DNA of 64,000 nt from Sphingobacteriales bacterium. Lineage in GTDB: Bacteria > Bacteroidota > Bacteroidia > Chitinophagales > Chitinophagaceae. The stretch covers positions 1 to 64,000 of the forward strand of contig REAR01000057.1 of assembly GCA_004295245.1 (NCBI GenBank). The letters are read 5' to 3'. Position numbers and translations under genes: made by a program. How positions within the stretch are numbered: the first letter of the stretch is position 1; each line of letters begins with the position of its first letter. Shown one piece after another: positions 20,346 to 32,856 of the stretch. The notes under the pieces are model-generated. The model was not told the origin of the DNA, did no database searches, and worked only from the letters and a program-made list of their open reading frames with translations.

Positions 20346-20789
20346 ATGGAGCTAAAGTCAATATTATTAGTGGAAGATAATCTGAGCGATGTGGATCTGG
20401 CAATTCGTGCGTTTGAAAAAACGGGTTTGTTGAATCCTGTTTTTGTAGTGGAAGATGGGAAAGAAGCTTTGGATTACTTATTTTGTACTGGCCAGTATTT
20501 TAAAAGAGATCAATTAGATATGCCGGGCTTAATTCTGCTTGATTTAAAACTGCCATTTGTGGATGGCTTATCTGTTCTAAAGCAAATTCGGCTAAACCGT
20601 ATAGCTAAAAATGTTCCGGTAGTTATACTTAGTTCATCTATAGAAGAGAAAGACATTATGGCTGCATACGAATGTAATGTAAACAGCTATTTAAGAAAAC
20701 CAGTAGATTTTACAGCGTTTGCAAACACTATACAACAGCTGGCAAATTATTGGTTGAAGCTGAATATTCTATCACCCAAACCCCGATAA
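20346..20789 (+). CDS. single-domain response regulator (Rcp1-like)
   Basis: LLVEDN, PGLILLDLKLP, VVILSSS, SYLRKPVDF. Confidence 0.9.
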   Translation: MELKSILLVEDNLSDVDLAIRAFEKTGLLNPVFVVEDGKEALDYLFCTGQYFKRDQLDMPGLILLDLKLPFVDGLSVLKQIRLNRIAKNVPVVILSSSIEEKDIMAAYECNVNSYLRKPVDFTAFANTIQQLANYWLKLNILSPKPR

Positions 20790-20792
20790 AAT

Positions 20793-23483
20793 ATGAAACA
20801 ACTGTTAAATGTTTTATTTATTGAAGATGCGGCAACTGATGTGGCATTAATGGTTAGAGCGTTAGAAAGAACAGATTTTTTGTTGCAGTATGATATTGCA
20901 GATGATGAAACCGGATTGCGTACATTATTGGCCCAAAAGAAGTATCATGTTATTGTAGCCGACTATAATATTCCCGGTTTTAGTGGCACTGTTGCATTAA
21001 AAATTGTTCAATCAGTATGCCCGGAAGTGCCATTTATACTTGTGTCTGGTACTATAGGAGAAGAAAATGCAGTGGATATGATGCGGAATGGCGCTACCGA
21101 CTATATAATGAAAAGCAATTTGATTAAATTGAATACGGTTGTTAAACGTGAGCTGAGAGAAGCTGCAATGCGTAAAGAGAAAAAGGTTTTAGAAGAAAAT
21201 ATTAAACGAATTGCAAAATATGTATCCAGAGTAACAGGCACAGAATACCTGAATGAAATTACCATTCAACTTTCTAATGCGTTGAATGCAGATTATATTT
21301 TAATAAGTCTTTCTGACGATTGTATAAAAGATCATGCACAATCTGTTGCTTTTTGCAGAAATGGAGTAATTGCAGACAATATTCATTATTTGGTTAAGGG
21401 AACTCCGTGTGAATCAGTCTATAATAATCAGACAAGCATTTATCTGGATAATGTACAGGATATTTTTCCAGCTATACAGTTTCTGAAACAACTTAATGCC
21501 AGAGGCTATGTAGGTATTCCACTCACAGGCAGAAACGGAGAAGTGTTAGGCGCAGTAGTTGCTTTGTTTAAAACTCCGCTTGAAAATGCTTCATTTGCTG
21601 AAACCATCATCCAGTTATTCTCCTCTCAAATATCCACTGAAATTGAACGGATGAAAACAGATGAACTGATTAAGTATAATAATATATTAATGCAGCGGGC
21701 ACAACATCTGGCGCATTTAGGTAACTGGCATTGGGATTTAAAATTGGATAAAGTAAGTTGGTCCGACGAGTTGTATAGCATATACGGTCTTGCAAAAAAT
21801 AACTACGATCCCAGCTTTCAGGGATATCTGTCTTTAATACATTCAGAAGATATGATGCGGGTGCAAAGTGCTATTCAAAAATCGCTTAAAAACAAAAGCT
21901 CTTTTGAGTTTGAGGAGCGGGTAGTGCGGCCCAATATGGAAATACGGTATTTAAAATCCTGGGGAGATGTTATAAAAGATGAACAGCAAAATGTGGTTGG
22001 AATGTTTGGCGCTTGTTTGGATATTACAGAACAAAAAGTTGCAGAAGATGCATTAATGCTGAGTGAACAGAAGTTTCGCTCTATGGTGCACAATATTGCA
22101 GATATCATAACGCTGGTAGACGAAAAAGGAATTATTTTGTATGAAAGCGCCTCTATACAGCACGTGTTGGGATATACAGAAGCTGAATTAATAGGCCGTA
22201 GTATTTTTGAATTGCTTCATCCGGATGATGTGGCAAATATTTCGCAAGCGCTGTATGAGAGTATACAGAAAGAGGGTAACAGCGTAGCTGTAAACTTCAG
22301 ATTTAGAAATAAACAAGGAAAATATGTTTTGATGGAAGCACAAGGCAATAATCAGCTCTCTAATCCGCATATCAGAGCTATGATTGTGAACTCAACAGAT
22401 ATTACCGAACGTAAAAAGGCAGAGGTGCTGCTGGAAGAGAGCAAACAGTATTACCAATCGTTGTTTGAACATAACCCTGATGCAGTTTATGCTTTAGATT
22501 TTTCTGGCAAGTTTATTAGTGCGAATAAAGGGCTGGCAAATATGTTGGAGACAACGGTAGAAGATTTGATGCAAATGAATGATTTTTCATCTTTTGTGGC
22601 ACAAGACGATTTGCCCAGAGTAATGCATCATTTTTTAGAGGCCCAGAAAGGCATACAACAACACTACGAAAAAGTAAAAATTATTACAGCCAAAAAAAGA
22701 AGAATATTGGTAAATGCTTCTAATATTCCAATTTATGTTGATAATAAGGTAGTGGGCGTTTATGGATTAGCCAAAGATATTACCGAGAAGGAACGACTGG
22801 CTGCCCTGCTGGAAAAAGAAAGAAAGCAGCGGATGATAGAAATTACAAATGCCGTAATTACAGCGCAGGAAAGTGAACGACAGATTTTGGGGCAGGAATT
22901 GCACGATAATATTAACCAGGTATTAGCCAGCGCTAAACTGTATTTAGATCTTATTAAAAGTAATAACGGGTTTAATAAAGATGCATTTGCTAAATGCGAT
23001 AAGCTCATTAATAGTTCAATCATTGAAATACGACAATTGTCTCATCGCCTGATAACGCCAGCATTTATTAAAGATTCCTTGGCCGGTGCAATCGATAATT
23101 TGTTTGACATACCCATAGAAGAGACCCATATTAATATCCATAAAGATTATAGAAAGCTGGATGAATCTTTGTTGAACGACGGATTGAAGCTGACTGTTTA
23201 CCGCATAATACAAGAACAGTTCAATAACATATTAAAATACTCAAAAGCAGAAAATGTTTGGATATTGCTTTCTACTGAAAGCGGGTTGCTGCGGGTATTT
23301 ATTAAAGATGATGGAGTGGGTGTTGAACTTGGTAAAGTGTCGCACGGTGTTGGGTTGATGAATATAAAATCAAGAGCTGGTTTATTGAACGGAGAGGTAT
23401 TTATAGAAACAGCTCCGGATTGTGGTTTTAGCCTTGAAGTACTTTTTAGTGAAAGTAAAACAGCCGAGCTTTCTATTTTGTAA
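20793..23483 (+). CDS. hybrid REC-GAF-PAS-HisKA_3 sensor kinase
   Basis: N-terminal receiver (VIVADYNIPGFSG), PAS repeats, ESERQILGQELHDNINQVLASAKLYLDLI, GVGLMNIKSRAGLLNG. Confidence 0.9.
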   Translation: MKQLLNVLFIEDAATDVALMVRALERTDFLLQYDIADDETGLRTLLAQKKYHVIVADYNIPGFSGTVALKIVQSVCPEVPFILVSGTIGEENAVDMMRNGATDYIMKSNLIKLNTVVKRELREAAMRKEKKVLEENIKRIAKYVSRVTGTEYLNEITIQLSNALNADYILISLSDDCIKDHAQSVAFCRNGVIADNIHYLVKGTPCESVYNNQTSIYLDNVQDIFPAIQFLKQLNARGYVGIPLTGRNGEVLGAVVALFKTPLENASFAETIIQLFSSQISTEIERMKTDELIKYNNILMQRAQHLAHLGNWHWDLKLDKVSWSDELYSIYGLAKNNYDPSFQGYLSLIHSEDMMRVQSAIQKSLKNKSSFEFEERVVRPNMEIRYLKSWGDVIKDEQQNVVGMFGACLDITEQKVAEDALMLSEQKFRSMVHNIADIITLVDEKGIILYESASIQHVLGYTEAELIGRSIFELLHPDDVANISQALYESIQKEGNSVAVNFRFRNKQGKYVLMEAQGNNQLSNPHIRAMIVNSTDITERKKAEVLLEESKQYYQSLFEHNPDAVYALDFSGKFISANKGLANMLETTVEDLMQMNDFSSFVAQDDLPRVMHHFLEAQKGIQQHYEKVKIITAKKRRILVNASNIPIYVDNKVVGVYGLAKDITEKERLAALLEKERKQRMIEITNAVITAQESERQILGQELHDNINQVLASAKLYLDLIKSNNGFNKDAFAKCDKLINSSIIEIRQLSHRLITPAFIKDSLAGAIDNLFDIPIEETHINIHKDYRKLDESLLNDGLKLTVYRIIQEQFNNILKYSKAENVWILLSTESGLLRVFIKDDGVGVELGKVSHGVGLMNIKSRAGLLNGEVFIETAPDCGFSLEVLFSESKTAELSIL

Positions 23484-23529
23484 TCAATAGTTTTTATCTG
23501 AACGTCAATCATTACGATGCCGTTAAAAC

Positions 23530-23585
23530 GAGTCCCGATTGTTCAGGGTAGACTGTGGTAACGATGCTGCCGTTATAACTAGTTT
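23530..23585. repeat. degenerate member of the dispersed unit family
   Basis: gtcccgattgttcaggg palindrome plus taacgatgctgcc. Confidence 0.4.
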
Positions 23586-23655
23586 TGGTATCCATTTCTT
23601 TCTCAACTTTAAATGCCGTTTAACATTTTAAAAAATGTGTAGCAAAGGGTAATGC

Positions 23656-23663
23656 TATATTTG
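23656..23663 (+). promoter_or_regulatory. Bacteroidota -7 box TATATTTG
   Basis: Exact TAnnTTTG 8 nt before ATG. Confidence 0.55.
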
Positions 23664-23670
23664 TAATCCT

Positions 23671-25491
23671 ATGGCGGAAAAGTTACCCCTAAAAAAACTA
23701 TTTAATTTCGGCTTACTCAAAAGAGTGTTTCGGTTTGCAGCACCGTATAAAAGAAAATTTTATACATCGTTGTTACTGGCGCTTGTATTGGCTATTATGG
23801 CGCCTGTGCGGCCCATGCTAATACAAATTACTGTAAACAAATTTATAAAAACCGGTGCTACAGCTGGCAATAAACAATATTTTTTAGAAATGGTGTTATG
23901 GATTACCGCCATACAAATTGCATTATTGCTTGTGGAAACTTTGGTCCGTTTTTATTTCTCCTATATTACTGCATGGCTGGGGCAACATGTGGTAAAAGAT
24001 TTACGTGTTAAGGTATATAACAAAATCCTGCACCTTAATCTGGGCCAGTTTGATAAAACTCCTATTGGCACACTCACCACCCGCACTATTAACGATATTG
24101 AATCTATTAACGATATTTTTTCTGACGGGCTGATACCTATTATAGCTGATTTGCTGGCAATTATTTCTATAGTAACCGTAATGCTGGTGGTAGATTGGCA
24201 ATTGGCATTGGTTTGCCTGGCGCCATTTCCTATCTTAATTATTGCCACTTACTTTTTTAAAGAAAGTGTAAACAAGTCTTTTGTAAAAGTGCGTAATGCG
24301 GTGGCCAGCTTAAATGCTTTTGTGCAGGAACACTTAACAGGCATACAAGTAGTGCAGGCATTTGCTGCTGAAGACAGAGAGTTTGCTAAATTTAAAAAAA
24401 TTAATAAAGAGCACCGCAATGCAAACATTAAAGCCATTTTTGCCTACTCCGTTTTTTTTCCGGTAGTAGAAATTATTTTGGCAGTATCAACAGGGTTATT
24501 AGTTTGGTGGGCCGCTTCTGAAGCTAATTTATTAAAAGCAGTGTCTGCAGAAGCAGCTAATGCACAAGCCGGTAAAATGATTTCTTATTTCTTGTTTTTA
24601 AACCTGCTATTTCGCCCATTACGTGTAATTGCAGATAAGTTTAATGTATTACAAATGGGTATGATTGCCAGTGAAAGAGTATTTAAAGTTTTAGATAACG
24701 ATGATGTAATGCCTGCTTCAGAAAATGGTATTAACCAAGTGGCAGTAACCGGTAAAATTAATTTTAACAACGTGTGGTTTGCTTATACTGATGAACGCTA
24801 TGTTTTAAAAAACATCAATTTTACCGTCAATCCAGGCCAAACGGTGGCAATTGTAGGCCATACCGGTAGTGGTAAAACATCCATCATCAGTTTAATAAAC
24901 AGGCTGTATCAAGTACAAAAAGGGGTTATCGAAATTGATGATCGTCCCATTGCGGATTATAACCTCTCTTTCTTAAGAAGTAAAATTGGTGTGGTGTTGC
25001 AGGATGTGTTTTTGTTTTCGGGCAGTGTGTTTGATAATATTACGCTGCGTAACCCAGCCATTAGCAAAGCCGCAGTAATAAATGCAGCAAAACTCATAGG
25101 CATTCACAATTTTATTATGCAATTGCCCGGAGATTATGATTATAACGTTATGGAACGGGGCGCCACCTTGTCGCTTGGGCAGCGGCAGCTTATATCTTTT
25201 GTAAGAGCGTTACTATACAACCCCGCTGTGCTTATTTTAGATGAGGCTACCTCTTCGGTAGATACTGAAAGCGAGCAACTGATACAGCATGCTATTGATA
25301 CACTCATAGCAGGCCGCACTTCTATTGTTATCGCACATCGCCTATCCACCATTCTAAAAGCCAACCAGATTATTGTTTTAGATAAAGGAGAAATAAAGGA
25401 AATTGGCAACCACGCCACGCTGTTAGAAAAAGCAGGCTTTTATGCCAACCTGCACAAAATGCAATTCGAAAAGCATCCTGTAAATGTATAA
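23671..25491 (+). CDS. ABC transporter, fused permease/ATPase (MsbA-like)
   Basis: Six-TM domain, Walker A GHTGSGKTS, signature LSLGQRQL, Walker B VLILDEATS. Confidence 0.95.
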   Translation: MAEKLPLKKLFNFGLLKRVFRFAAPYKRKFYTSLLLALVLAIMAPVRPMLIQITVNKFIKTGATAGNKQYFLEMVLWITAIQIALLLVETLVRFYFSYITAWLGQHVVKDLRVKVYNKILHLNLGQFDKTPIGTLTTRTINDIESINDIFSDGLIPIIADLLAIISIVTVMLVVDWQLALVCLAPFPILIIATYFFKESVNKSFVKVRNAVASLNAFVQEHLTGIQVVQAFAAEDREFAKFKKINKEHRNANIKAIFAYSVFFPVVEIILAVSTGLLVWWAASEANLLKAVSAEAANAQAGKMISYFLFLNLLFRPLRVIADKFNVLQMGMIASERVFKVLDNDDVMPASENGINQVAVTGKINFNNVWFAYTDERYVLKNINFTVNPGQTVAIVGHTGSGKTSIISLINRLYQVQKGVIEIDDRPIADYNLSFLRSKIGVVLQDVFLFSGSVFDNITLRNPAISKAAVINAAKLIGIHNFIMQLPGDYDYNVMERGATLSLGQRQLISFVRALLYNPAVLILDEATSSVDTESEQLIQHAIDTLIAGRTSIVIAHRLSTILKANQIIVLDKGEIKEIGNHATLLEKAGFYANLHKMQFEKHPVNV

Positions 25492-25511
25492 AACCACCAA
25501 GCGGTGGTTTT
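25490..25511 (+). terminator. intrinsic terminator overlapping the stop codon
   Basis: AAAACCACC-aagc-GGTGGTTTT. Confidence 0.7.
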
Positions 25512-25535
25512 AGGTTATCATAGAAATATATATTT

Positions 25536-25587
25536 ATGGAACAAGCTTTTGGGGTACCATCAGCACCGTTGCGTCGCACACTGCAGC
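25536..25587 (+). repeat. dispersed unit, subfamily A (5' half diverged)
   Basis: cagcaccgttgcgtcgcacactgcagc. Confidence 0.8.
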
Positions 25588-25595
25588 CGCAGTGC

Positions 25596-25880
25596 TTAGC
25601 CCAGCAATTTTTCTGATACAAAACTGCCATCTGCATTAAAAATGGCCTGCCAGCGGTTGCTGCCAATAAAAAATTTTACTTTATAAGTATTGCCATCTTC
25701 TTTCTGCCAATCAATTTCGCCAGTGGCTGTGGGGTATTTGGCTGCAAAAGCGCTTTTTATGGTGCCGGGCACTGCTGAAGCCGCAATTACGCCGGTACTG
25801 TTACTGCTATTACTGCTGTTGGTTTTGGTACAGGCTATTACAGAAAAAGCCAGCATCAATGCAAAAAAATAGGGTTTCAT
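25596..25880 (-). CDS. small lipoprotein, PepSY-like domain
   Basis: Lipobox VIAC; VPGTIKSAFAAKYPTATGEIDWQKEDGNTYKVKF...FNADGSFV. Confidence 0.8.
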   Translation of the reverse strand: MKPYFFALMLAFSVIACTKTNSSNSSNSTGVIAASAVPGTIKSAFAAKYPTATGEIDWQKEDGNTYKVKFFIGSNRWQAIFNADGSFVSEKLLG

Positions 25881-26078
25881 TTGCTGTTGTTTTAATGTTG
25901 AGAGCCAAAGGTAAAAGCCCTATACTGCGCCAAAAAGCAAACCTGTTTCAAAGTGTAACTAAGGGTACCCAACCTGTATTTTAACTGCCTGAACCTTTCT
26001 GAAAAATAAACCGCCAATAATATGCCCTGCGTTGGTATCTTTTTTAGGTTCGTTTTCGGTTTTTCACCCACCGCGCCT

Positions 26079-26086
26079 TATCTTTG
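26079..26086 (+). promoter_or_regulatory. -7 box TATCTTTG of the atp operon
   Basis: Exact TAnnTTTG, 21 bp before atpB start. Confidence 0.6.
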
Positions 26087-26107
26087 CGCCAAAATTAACA
26101 AACAGGT

Positions 26108-27483
<1,376 letters not shown>

Positions 27484-27490
27484 AAATTAC

Positions 27491-27530
27491 AACTGCACTC
27501 AAAGCACAGGGCAATGGGTGCAGTTTTTTT
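27491..27530 (+). terminator. terminator-like hairpin between atpE and atpF
   Basis: AACTGCACTC / GGGTGCAGTT followed by a T tract. Confidence 0.7.
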
Positions 27531-27546
27531 CAACTTTTAGAAACAC

Positions 27547-28062
27547 TTGTATATGTTTTTACTGAATATAGATCTGTTAATTCCTGAAACCGGTTTGCTT
27601 ATTTGGACACTACTGGTGTTCTTGATTGTATTTTTTATTCTGAAAAAATTTGCATGGCCAGCCATTGTAAATGGTTTAAAGGAAAGAGAAACCGCTATTG
27701 CTGAATCTTTGGCTTCTGCTGAAAAGATTAAAACAGAAATGGCACAAATGAAAAGCGAGAATGAAGCCTTACTTGCTAAGGCCCGTGAAGAGAGTAGCAT
27801 TATGATTAAGGAAGCAAAATTGGTAGCCGATAAAATGGTGGCAGAAGCAAAGGATAAAGCCAGAAATGAATACGATCGCATTGTGGCGGATGCACAAAAC
27901 GCTATTATCCAGCAAAAGAATGCTGCTTTAACAGAGGTTAAAAACCAGGTGGGTAATCTGGTAATAGAAGTTGCTGAAAAAGTATTGCGCAGAGAGTTAA
28001 GTAATAAGCCAGAGCAGGAAAGCTATATTAAGCAGCTGGCTGATGATGTTAAATTGAACTAA
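27547..28062 (+). CDS. atpF: F0F1 ATP synthase subunit b
   Basis: N-terminal TM then long charged helix; position in operon. Confidence 0.95.
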   Translation: MYMFLLNIDLLIPETGLLIWTLLVFLIVFFILKKFAWPAIVNGLKERETAIAESLASAEKIKTEMAQMKSENEALLAKAREESSIMIKEAKLVADKMVAEAKDKARNEYDRIVADAQNAIIQQKNAALTEVKNQVGNLVIEVAEKVLRRELSNKPEQESYIKQLADDVKLN

Positions 28063-28085
28063 GGCTTTAATTTTTAAATTGAACT

Positions 28086-28649
28086 ATGCAGAATCCACGA
28101 TTAGCAGGAAGATATGCAAAGAGCTTAATAGACCTTGCCATAGAACGCAACCAATTGGATGCCGCACATGCGGATATGCAGTACCTGCAAGCTGCTTGCA
28201 AAAGCAGTAAAGATTTTGTAGCCCTGTTGCGCAGCCCTATTATTAAAGCCGATAAAAAAGATAAAATTTTGCAGGCTGTAACAGCTGGCAAAGTGAGTGA
28301 CTTAACTGCAGGGTTTAATAAACTATTGGTAAACAAAAGCCGAGAACAGTTTTTGCCCGAAATTATTACTGCTTTTATTGAACAATACAATGCTATTAAA
28401 GGTATACAGCGGGTAAAGCTGACCACTGCTACACCTATTTCTGATGAACTGAAGCAAGGTATTATCAATAAAATTAAAGCAGCTACGGGTTTTGAACATT
28501 TGGAAGTGGAGACGGCTACGCAACCAGAGTTGATTGGTGGCTTTGTTTTAGAGTTTAATAATAAACTGGTGGATGCAAGTATTTTAAGAGACCTGAGAGA
28601 TATTAAAACGCAGTTTCAGAAAAATATTTACGTACGTAATATACGTTAA
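28086..28649 (+). CDS. atpH: F0F1 ATP synthase subunit delta
   Basis: RLAGRYAKSLIDLAIE...PELIGGFVLEFNNKLVDASILRDLRDI. Confidence 0.95.
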   Translation: MQNPRLAGRYAKSLIDLAIERNQLDAAHADMQYLQAACKSSKDFVALLRSPIIKADKKDKILQAVTAGKVSDLTAGFNKLLVNKSREQFLPEIITAFIEQYNAIKGIQRVKLTTATPISDELKQGIINKIKAATGFEHLEVETATQPELIGGFVLEFNNKLVDASILRDLRDIKTQFQKNIYVRNIR

Positions 28650-28669
28650 TGGCTGAAGCGCTTGTTGCG

Positions 28670-28721
28670 GCTGAAGGGTGCGACGCAACGATGCTAAATA
28701 GAATGACACCTGCTGATAAAC
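28670..28721 (-). repeat. dispersed unit, subfamily A, inside the atp operon
   Basis: gctgaagggtgcgacgcaacgatgctaaatag... between atpH and atpA. Confidence 0.85.
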
Positions 28722-28746
28722 AAAAAAATTTGAACTTCTAAATTGA

Positions 28747-30333
<1,587 letters not shown>

Positions 30334-30350
30334 TAACAGCAATGCATATA

Positions 30351-30387
30351 AAAAGCCACTCTGCTAAGAGTGGCTTTTGTTTTTTTT
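30351..30387 (+). terminator. intrinsic terminator after atpA
   Basis: AAAAGCCACTC-tgctaa-GAGTGGCTTTT then T run. Confidence 0.9.
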
Positions 30388-30400
30388 AGATAATTTTTAT

Positions 30401-30955
30401 TTACCGGGCATATACACCATTGGGAGATACTACACTGGCCGGGCCGCCACTAATACCTACTGGCGGAATAATAATATCAATAACTGCTCCATTGATTTTT
30501 AAGATTACTTTACGGGCATGCATTTCTACCCCTTGTTGGTAAAAAGGCGGCATGGCAGCTGGCTTTCTTTCAATTAAATAAGGAGCGCTAAAATCGCTCA
30601 TCTCCACTTCAAACACATAGCCATTGGTAATACAAGTGGCTTTGGCACTGGTAGCAGTAATGTGCATATCAAAACTGGCTTTTAAAACCGGCGCATGCTC
30701 AAATGGAGTGTCTGCAAAAATATGAGGGCCAAAATAGGCGCCTATTGTTTCATCTGTACTTACAAAACCCATAACAGCAGGCATGGCATTACTATCGGGT
30801 TGCCATAAAATCATACCACTGGGGGCACTTCCAGCAGGGGTGTGCACCATGTGTGCAAGGTGTACAATTACATTAGGCATTTGCAAATTGGGGTTTGTAA
30901 CGGCTACAAGGTCAATGCCGCCCTCCCAGCTCATCCATTGGGTTACGTTAGTCAT
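30401..30955 (-). CDS. hypothetical protein
   Basis: Intact 184-aa ORF, no recognised motif. Confidence 0.65.
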   Translation of the reverse strand: MTNVTQWMSWEGGIDLVAVTNPNLQMPNVIVHLAHMVHTPAGSAPSGMILWQPDSNAMPAVMGFVSTDETIGAYFGPHIFADTPFEHAPVLKASFDMHITATSAKATCITNGYVFEVEMSDFSAPYLIERKPAAMPPFYQQGVEMHARKVILKINGAVIDIIIPPVGISGGPASVVSPNGVYAR

Positions 30956-31036
30956 ATAGCATTTTTTTTTGAGGTTGTAAAAAAATGAAAATAACGTATC
31001 TGCAACGGCTTGCCTATACCGTTAGCAGGGTATTTT

Positions 31037-31088
31037 GGTAGCCAGCAGTAGTGCAGGTAGCAGCAGTGGTTGCGTCGCACACTTCAAC
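31037..31088 (+). repeat. dispersed unit, subfamily A, left arm of inverted pair
   Basis: ggtagccagcagtagtgcaggtagcagcagtggttgcgtcgcacacttcaac. Confidence 0.95.
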
Positions 31089-31123
31089 TTTATATTTCTA
31101 ATTTAAAATTTCAAATCTCAAAT

Positions 31124-31175
31124 GTTGAAGTGTGCGACGCAACGATGCTGAAGTGGGTGCGAATGCCGGGCTAAT
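31124..31175 (-). repeat. dispersed unit, subfamily A, right arm of inverted pair
   Basis: gttgaagtgtgcgacgcaacgatgctgaagtgggtgcgaatgccgggctaat. Confidence 0.95.
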
Positions 31176-31252
31176 CATTATAAATATACCCTGCACACGG
31201 TATTACCCAGGCTTAAATAAGCTGCTACTTTCAAGGCATTAAATGTAACAAC

Positions 31253-32845
31253 ATGAAAAAGGTTTTTGGGCTATTACTAATCATTAGTATTACGCTTGCT
31301 GCAATAGCACAGCCTAAGCGGTATACGGGTGCCACCTTTAATGCCACCACCATTGCAGCCACTCCCAAAAAAATAGGTCTCTCTTTAAGAAGTTTTCAAA
31401 GTTTGCCATCGTCTTATACGCTAGAACCCTGGTGCCCCACGCCGGGTAACCAGGGCAACCATGGTACCTGTGTGGCTTTTGCAAATGGCTACGGTATTGG
31501 CACCATATTATATGCAAAGCATCATAACATAACAGATAAAAACATCATTGATAAATATGCGTATTCGGCCACGCATTTATATGAACGTATTAAAGCAGCT
31601 GATGATAAAGATTGCCAGTTTGGATCTGATCCGATTAAGGCATTGTGGATAATGGCAGACAGTGGCAATGCATTAAACCGCACGGTGCCTTATGCATGCG
31701 GCAGCTATATTACACAGCAGGCAAAAGATGAAGCGCCTAATTATAAAATAAAAGATGCTAGCATTTTGTTTGCAGCCAAAGGCATGTTAACCACAGACAT
31801 ATTTGTGGTTGAACCACAGATGGCTATTGATCTTACAAAAAAAGCACTGTTAGAAGGTACGCCGGTTTCTACCGGTTTTCATTTGCCAGAAAGTTTTTTT
31901 AGCATTAAAACGGATGTTTGGTATACCAGTGCAAAAGACACATTAAGTGATTGGAAACACAACGGCCATGCCATGGCCATTGTTGGATATGATGATAATA
32001 AAGCCGGCGGCGCTTTCAGAGTATTAAACAGTTGGGGTACTGGTTGGGCCGATAAAGGGTATGTATGGATTCGGTACAGTGATTTTACCAAATGGTGTGT
32101 ATTGGCTATGCAGGTATTTGCAAGTGATTATACACCCATGCCCGAAGAATTAAAACCTAAACCAGCACCAAAGCCAGAGCCTAAACCCAACCCTGCTCCG
32201 CAACCAGAGCCGGCACCAAAACCAGAGTTGATTACGGTATTGAATGGTAGTGTTGAATTTAAATTGAATACAGGTGAAGACATGCCTGTTACTAAAGTAT
32301 CCAGTCGTAACCTGGTAGTAGAAGAAGACGCTGCTAGCTATAAAGAAGATCTGGTGGCTTACACCATGATGAATAGTTATAACAGCGGCACTAAGTTTCG
32401 GTTTTACCTGAATACTGAAACAGAAGCATATATCTATGCTTTTGCTACTGACCTTACCGGGAAAATAAACCGAATTTTGCCATATGATGATTTAACGTCT
32501 ACCCATGTTGGTGGCAATACTGTTATTGCATTTCCTTCAGACAGCAAAGTAATAAAGCTGGATGAAAACAAAGGAACTGATTACCTGCTTATATTATTTT
32601 CAAAAGAAAAAATAAACGTGAATGACCTGATACAGGCTATGAATAATGTAAAGGGGGGGCTTTCTCAAAAAATAATTACTGCTTTGGGTAGTAAACTGGT
32701 GGCAAAAGAAAAAATCAACTACGATCCTGTTAAAACAGCTTTTCAATTGCAAGGTAAAGATACCCGCAATTTAACAGTAGCAGATGAGGCAGAAGCGCTG
32801 ATAGGCTCTGTAGTGCCATTAATGGTAGAAATAAAACACCAGTAA
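31253..32845 (+). CDS. secreted papain-like (C1) cysteine peptidase with Pro-rich linker and DUF4384-like C-terminus
   Basis: Signal peptide; NQGNHGTCVAFA, GHAMAIVGYD, VLNSWGTGW; PKPAPKPEPKPNP linker. Confidence 0.85.
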   Translation: MKKVFGLLLIISITLAAIAQPKRYTGATFNATTIAATPKKIGLSLRSFQSLPSSYTLEPWCPTPGNQGNHGTCVAFANGYGIGTILYAKHHNITDKNIIDKYAYSATHLYERIKAADDKDCQFGSDPIKALWIMADSGNALNRTVPYACGSYITQQAKDEAPNYKIKDASILFAAKGMLTTDIFVVEPQMAIDLTKKALLEGTPVSTGFHLPESFFSIKTDVWYTSAKDTLSDWKHNGHAMAIVGYDDNKAGGAFRVLNSWGTGWADKGYVWIRYSDFTKWCVLAMQVFASDYTPMPEELKPKPAPKPEPKPNPAPQPEPAPKPELITVLNGSVEFKLNTGEDMPVTKVSSRNLVVEEDAASYKEDLVAYTMMNSYNSGTKFRFYLNTETEAYIYAFATDLTGKINRILPYDDLTSTHVGGNTVIAFPSDSKVIKLDENKGTDYLLILFSKEKINVNDLIQAMNNVKGGLSQKIITALGSKLVAKEKINYDPVKTAFQLQGKDTRNLTVADEAEALIGSVVPLMVEIKHQ

Positions 32846-32856
32846 TTTTTAAACAG

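Noticed and set aside
31070-31142. 19-bp inverted repeat considered as a plain intrinsic terminator
   Set aside because: It lies between divergent genes, has no U tract, and the same sequence recurs at many loci as a 52-bp unit.
31037-31175. Palindromic repeat pair considered as a CRISPR repeat-spacer unit
   Set aside because: Only two inverted copies per locus, no regular direct repeats, no cas genes.
32150-32225. CCAGAGCCTAAACC-like repeat in the peptidase gene
   Set aside because: In-frame Pro-rich linker coding sequence (PKPAPKPEPKPNP), a common domain spacer.
32653-32659. Run of seven G in the papain-like gene as a phase-variation tract
   Set aside because: Reading frame is intact and a single short tract is weak evidence for slippage control.
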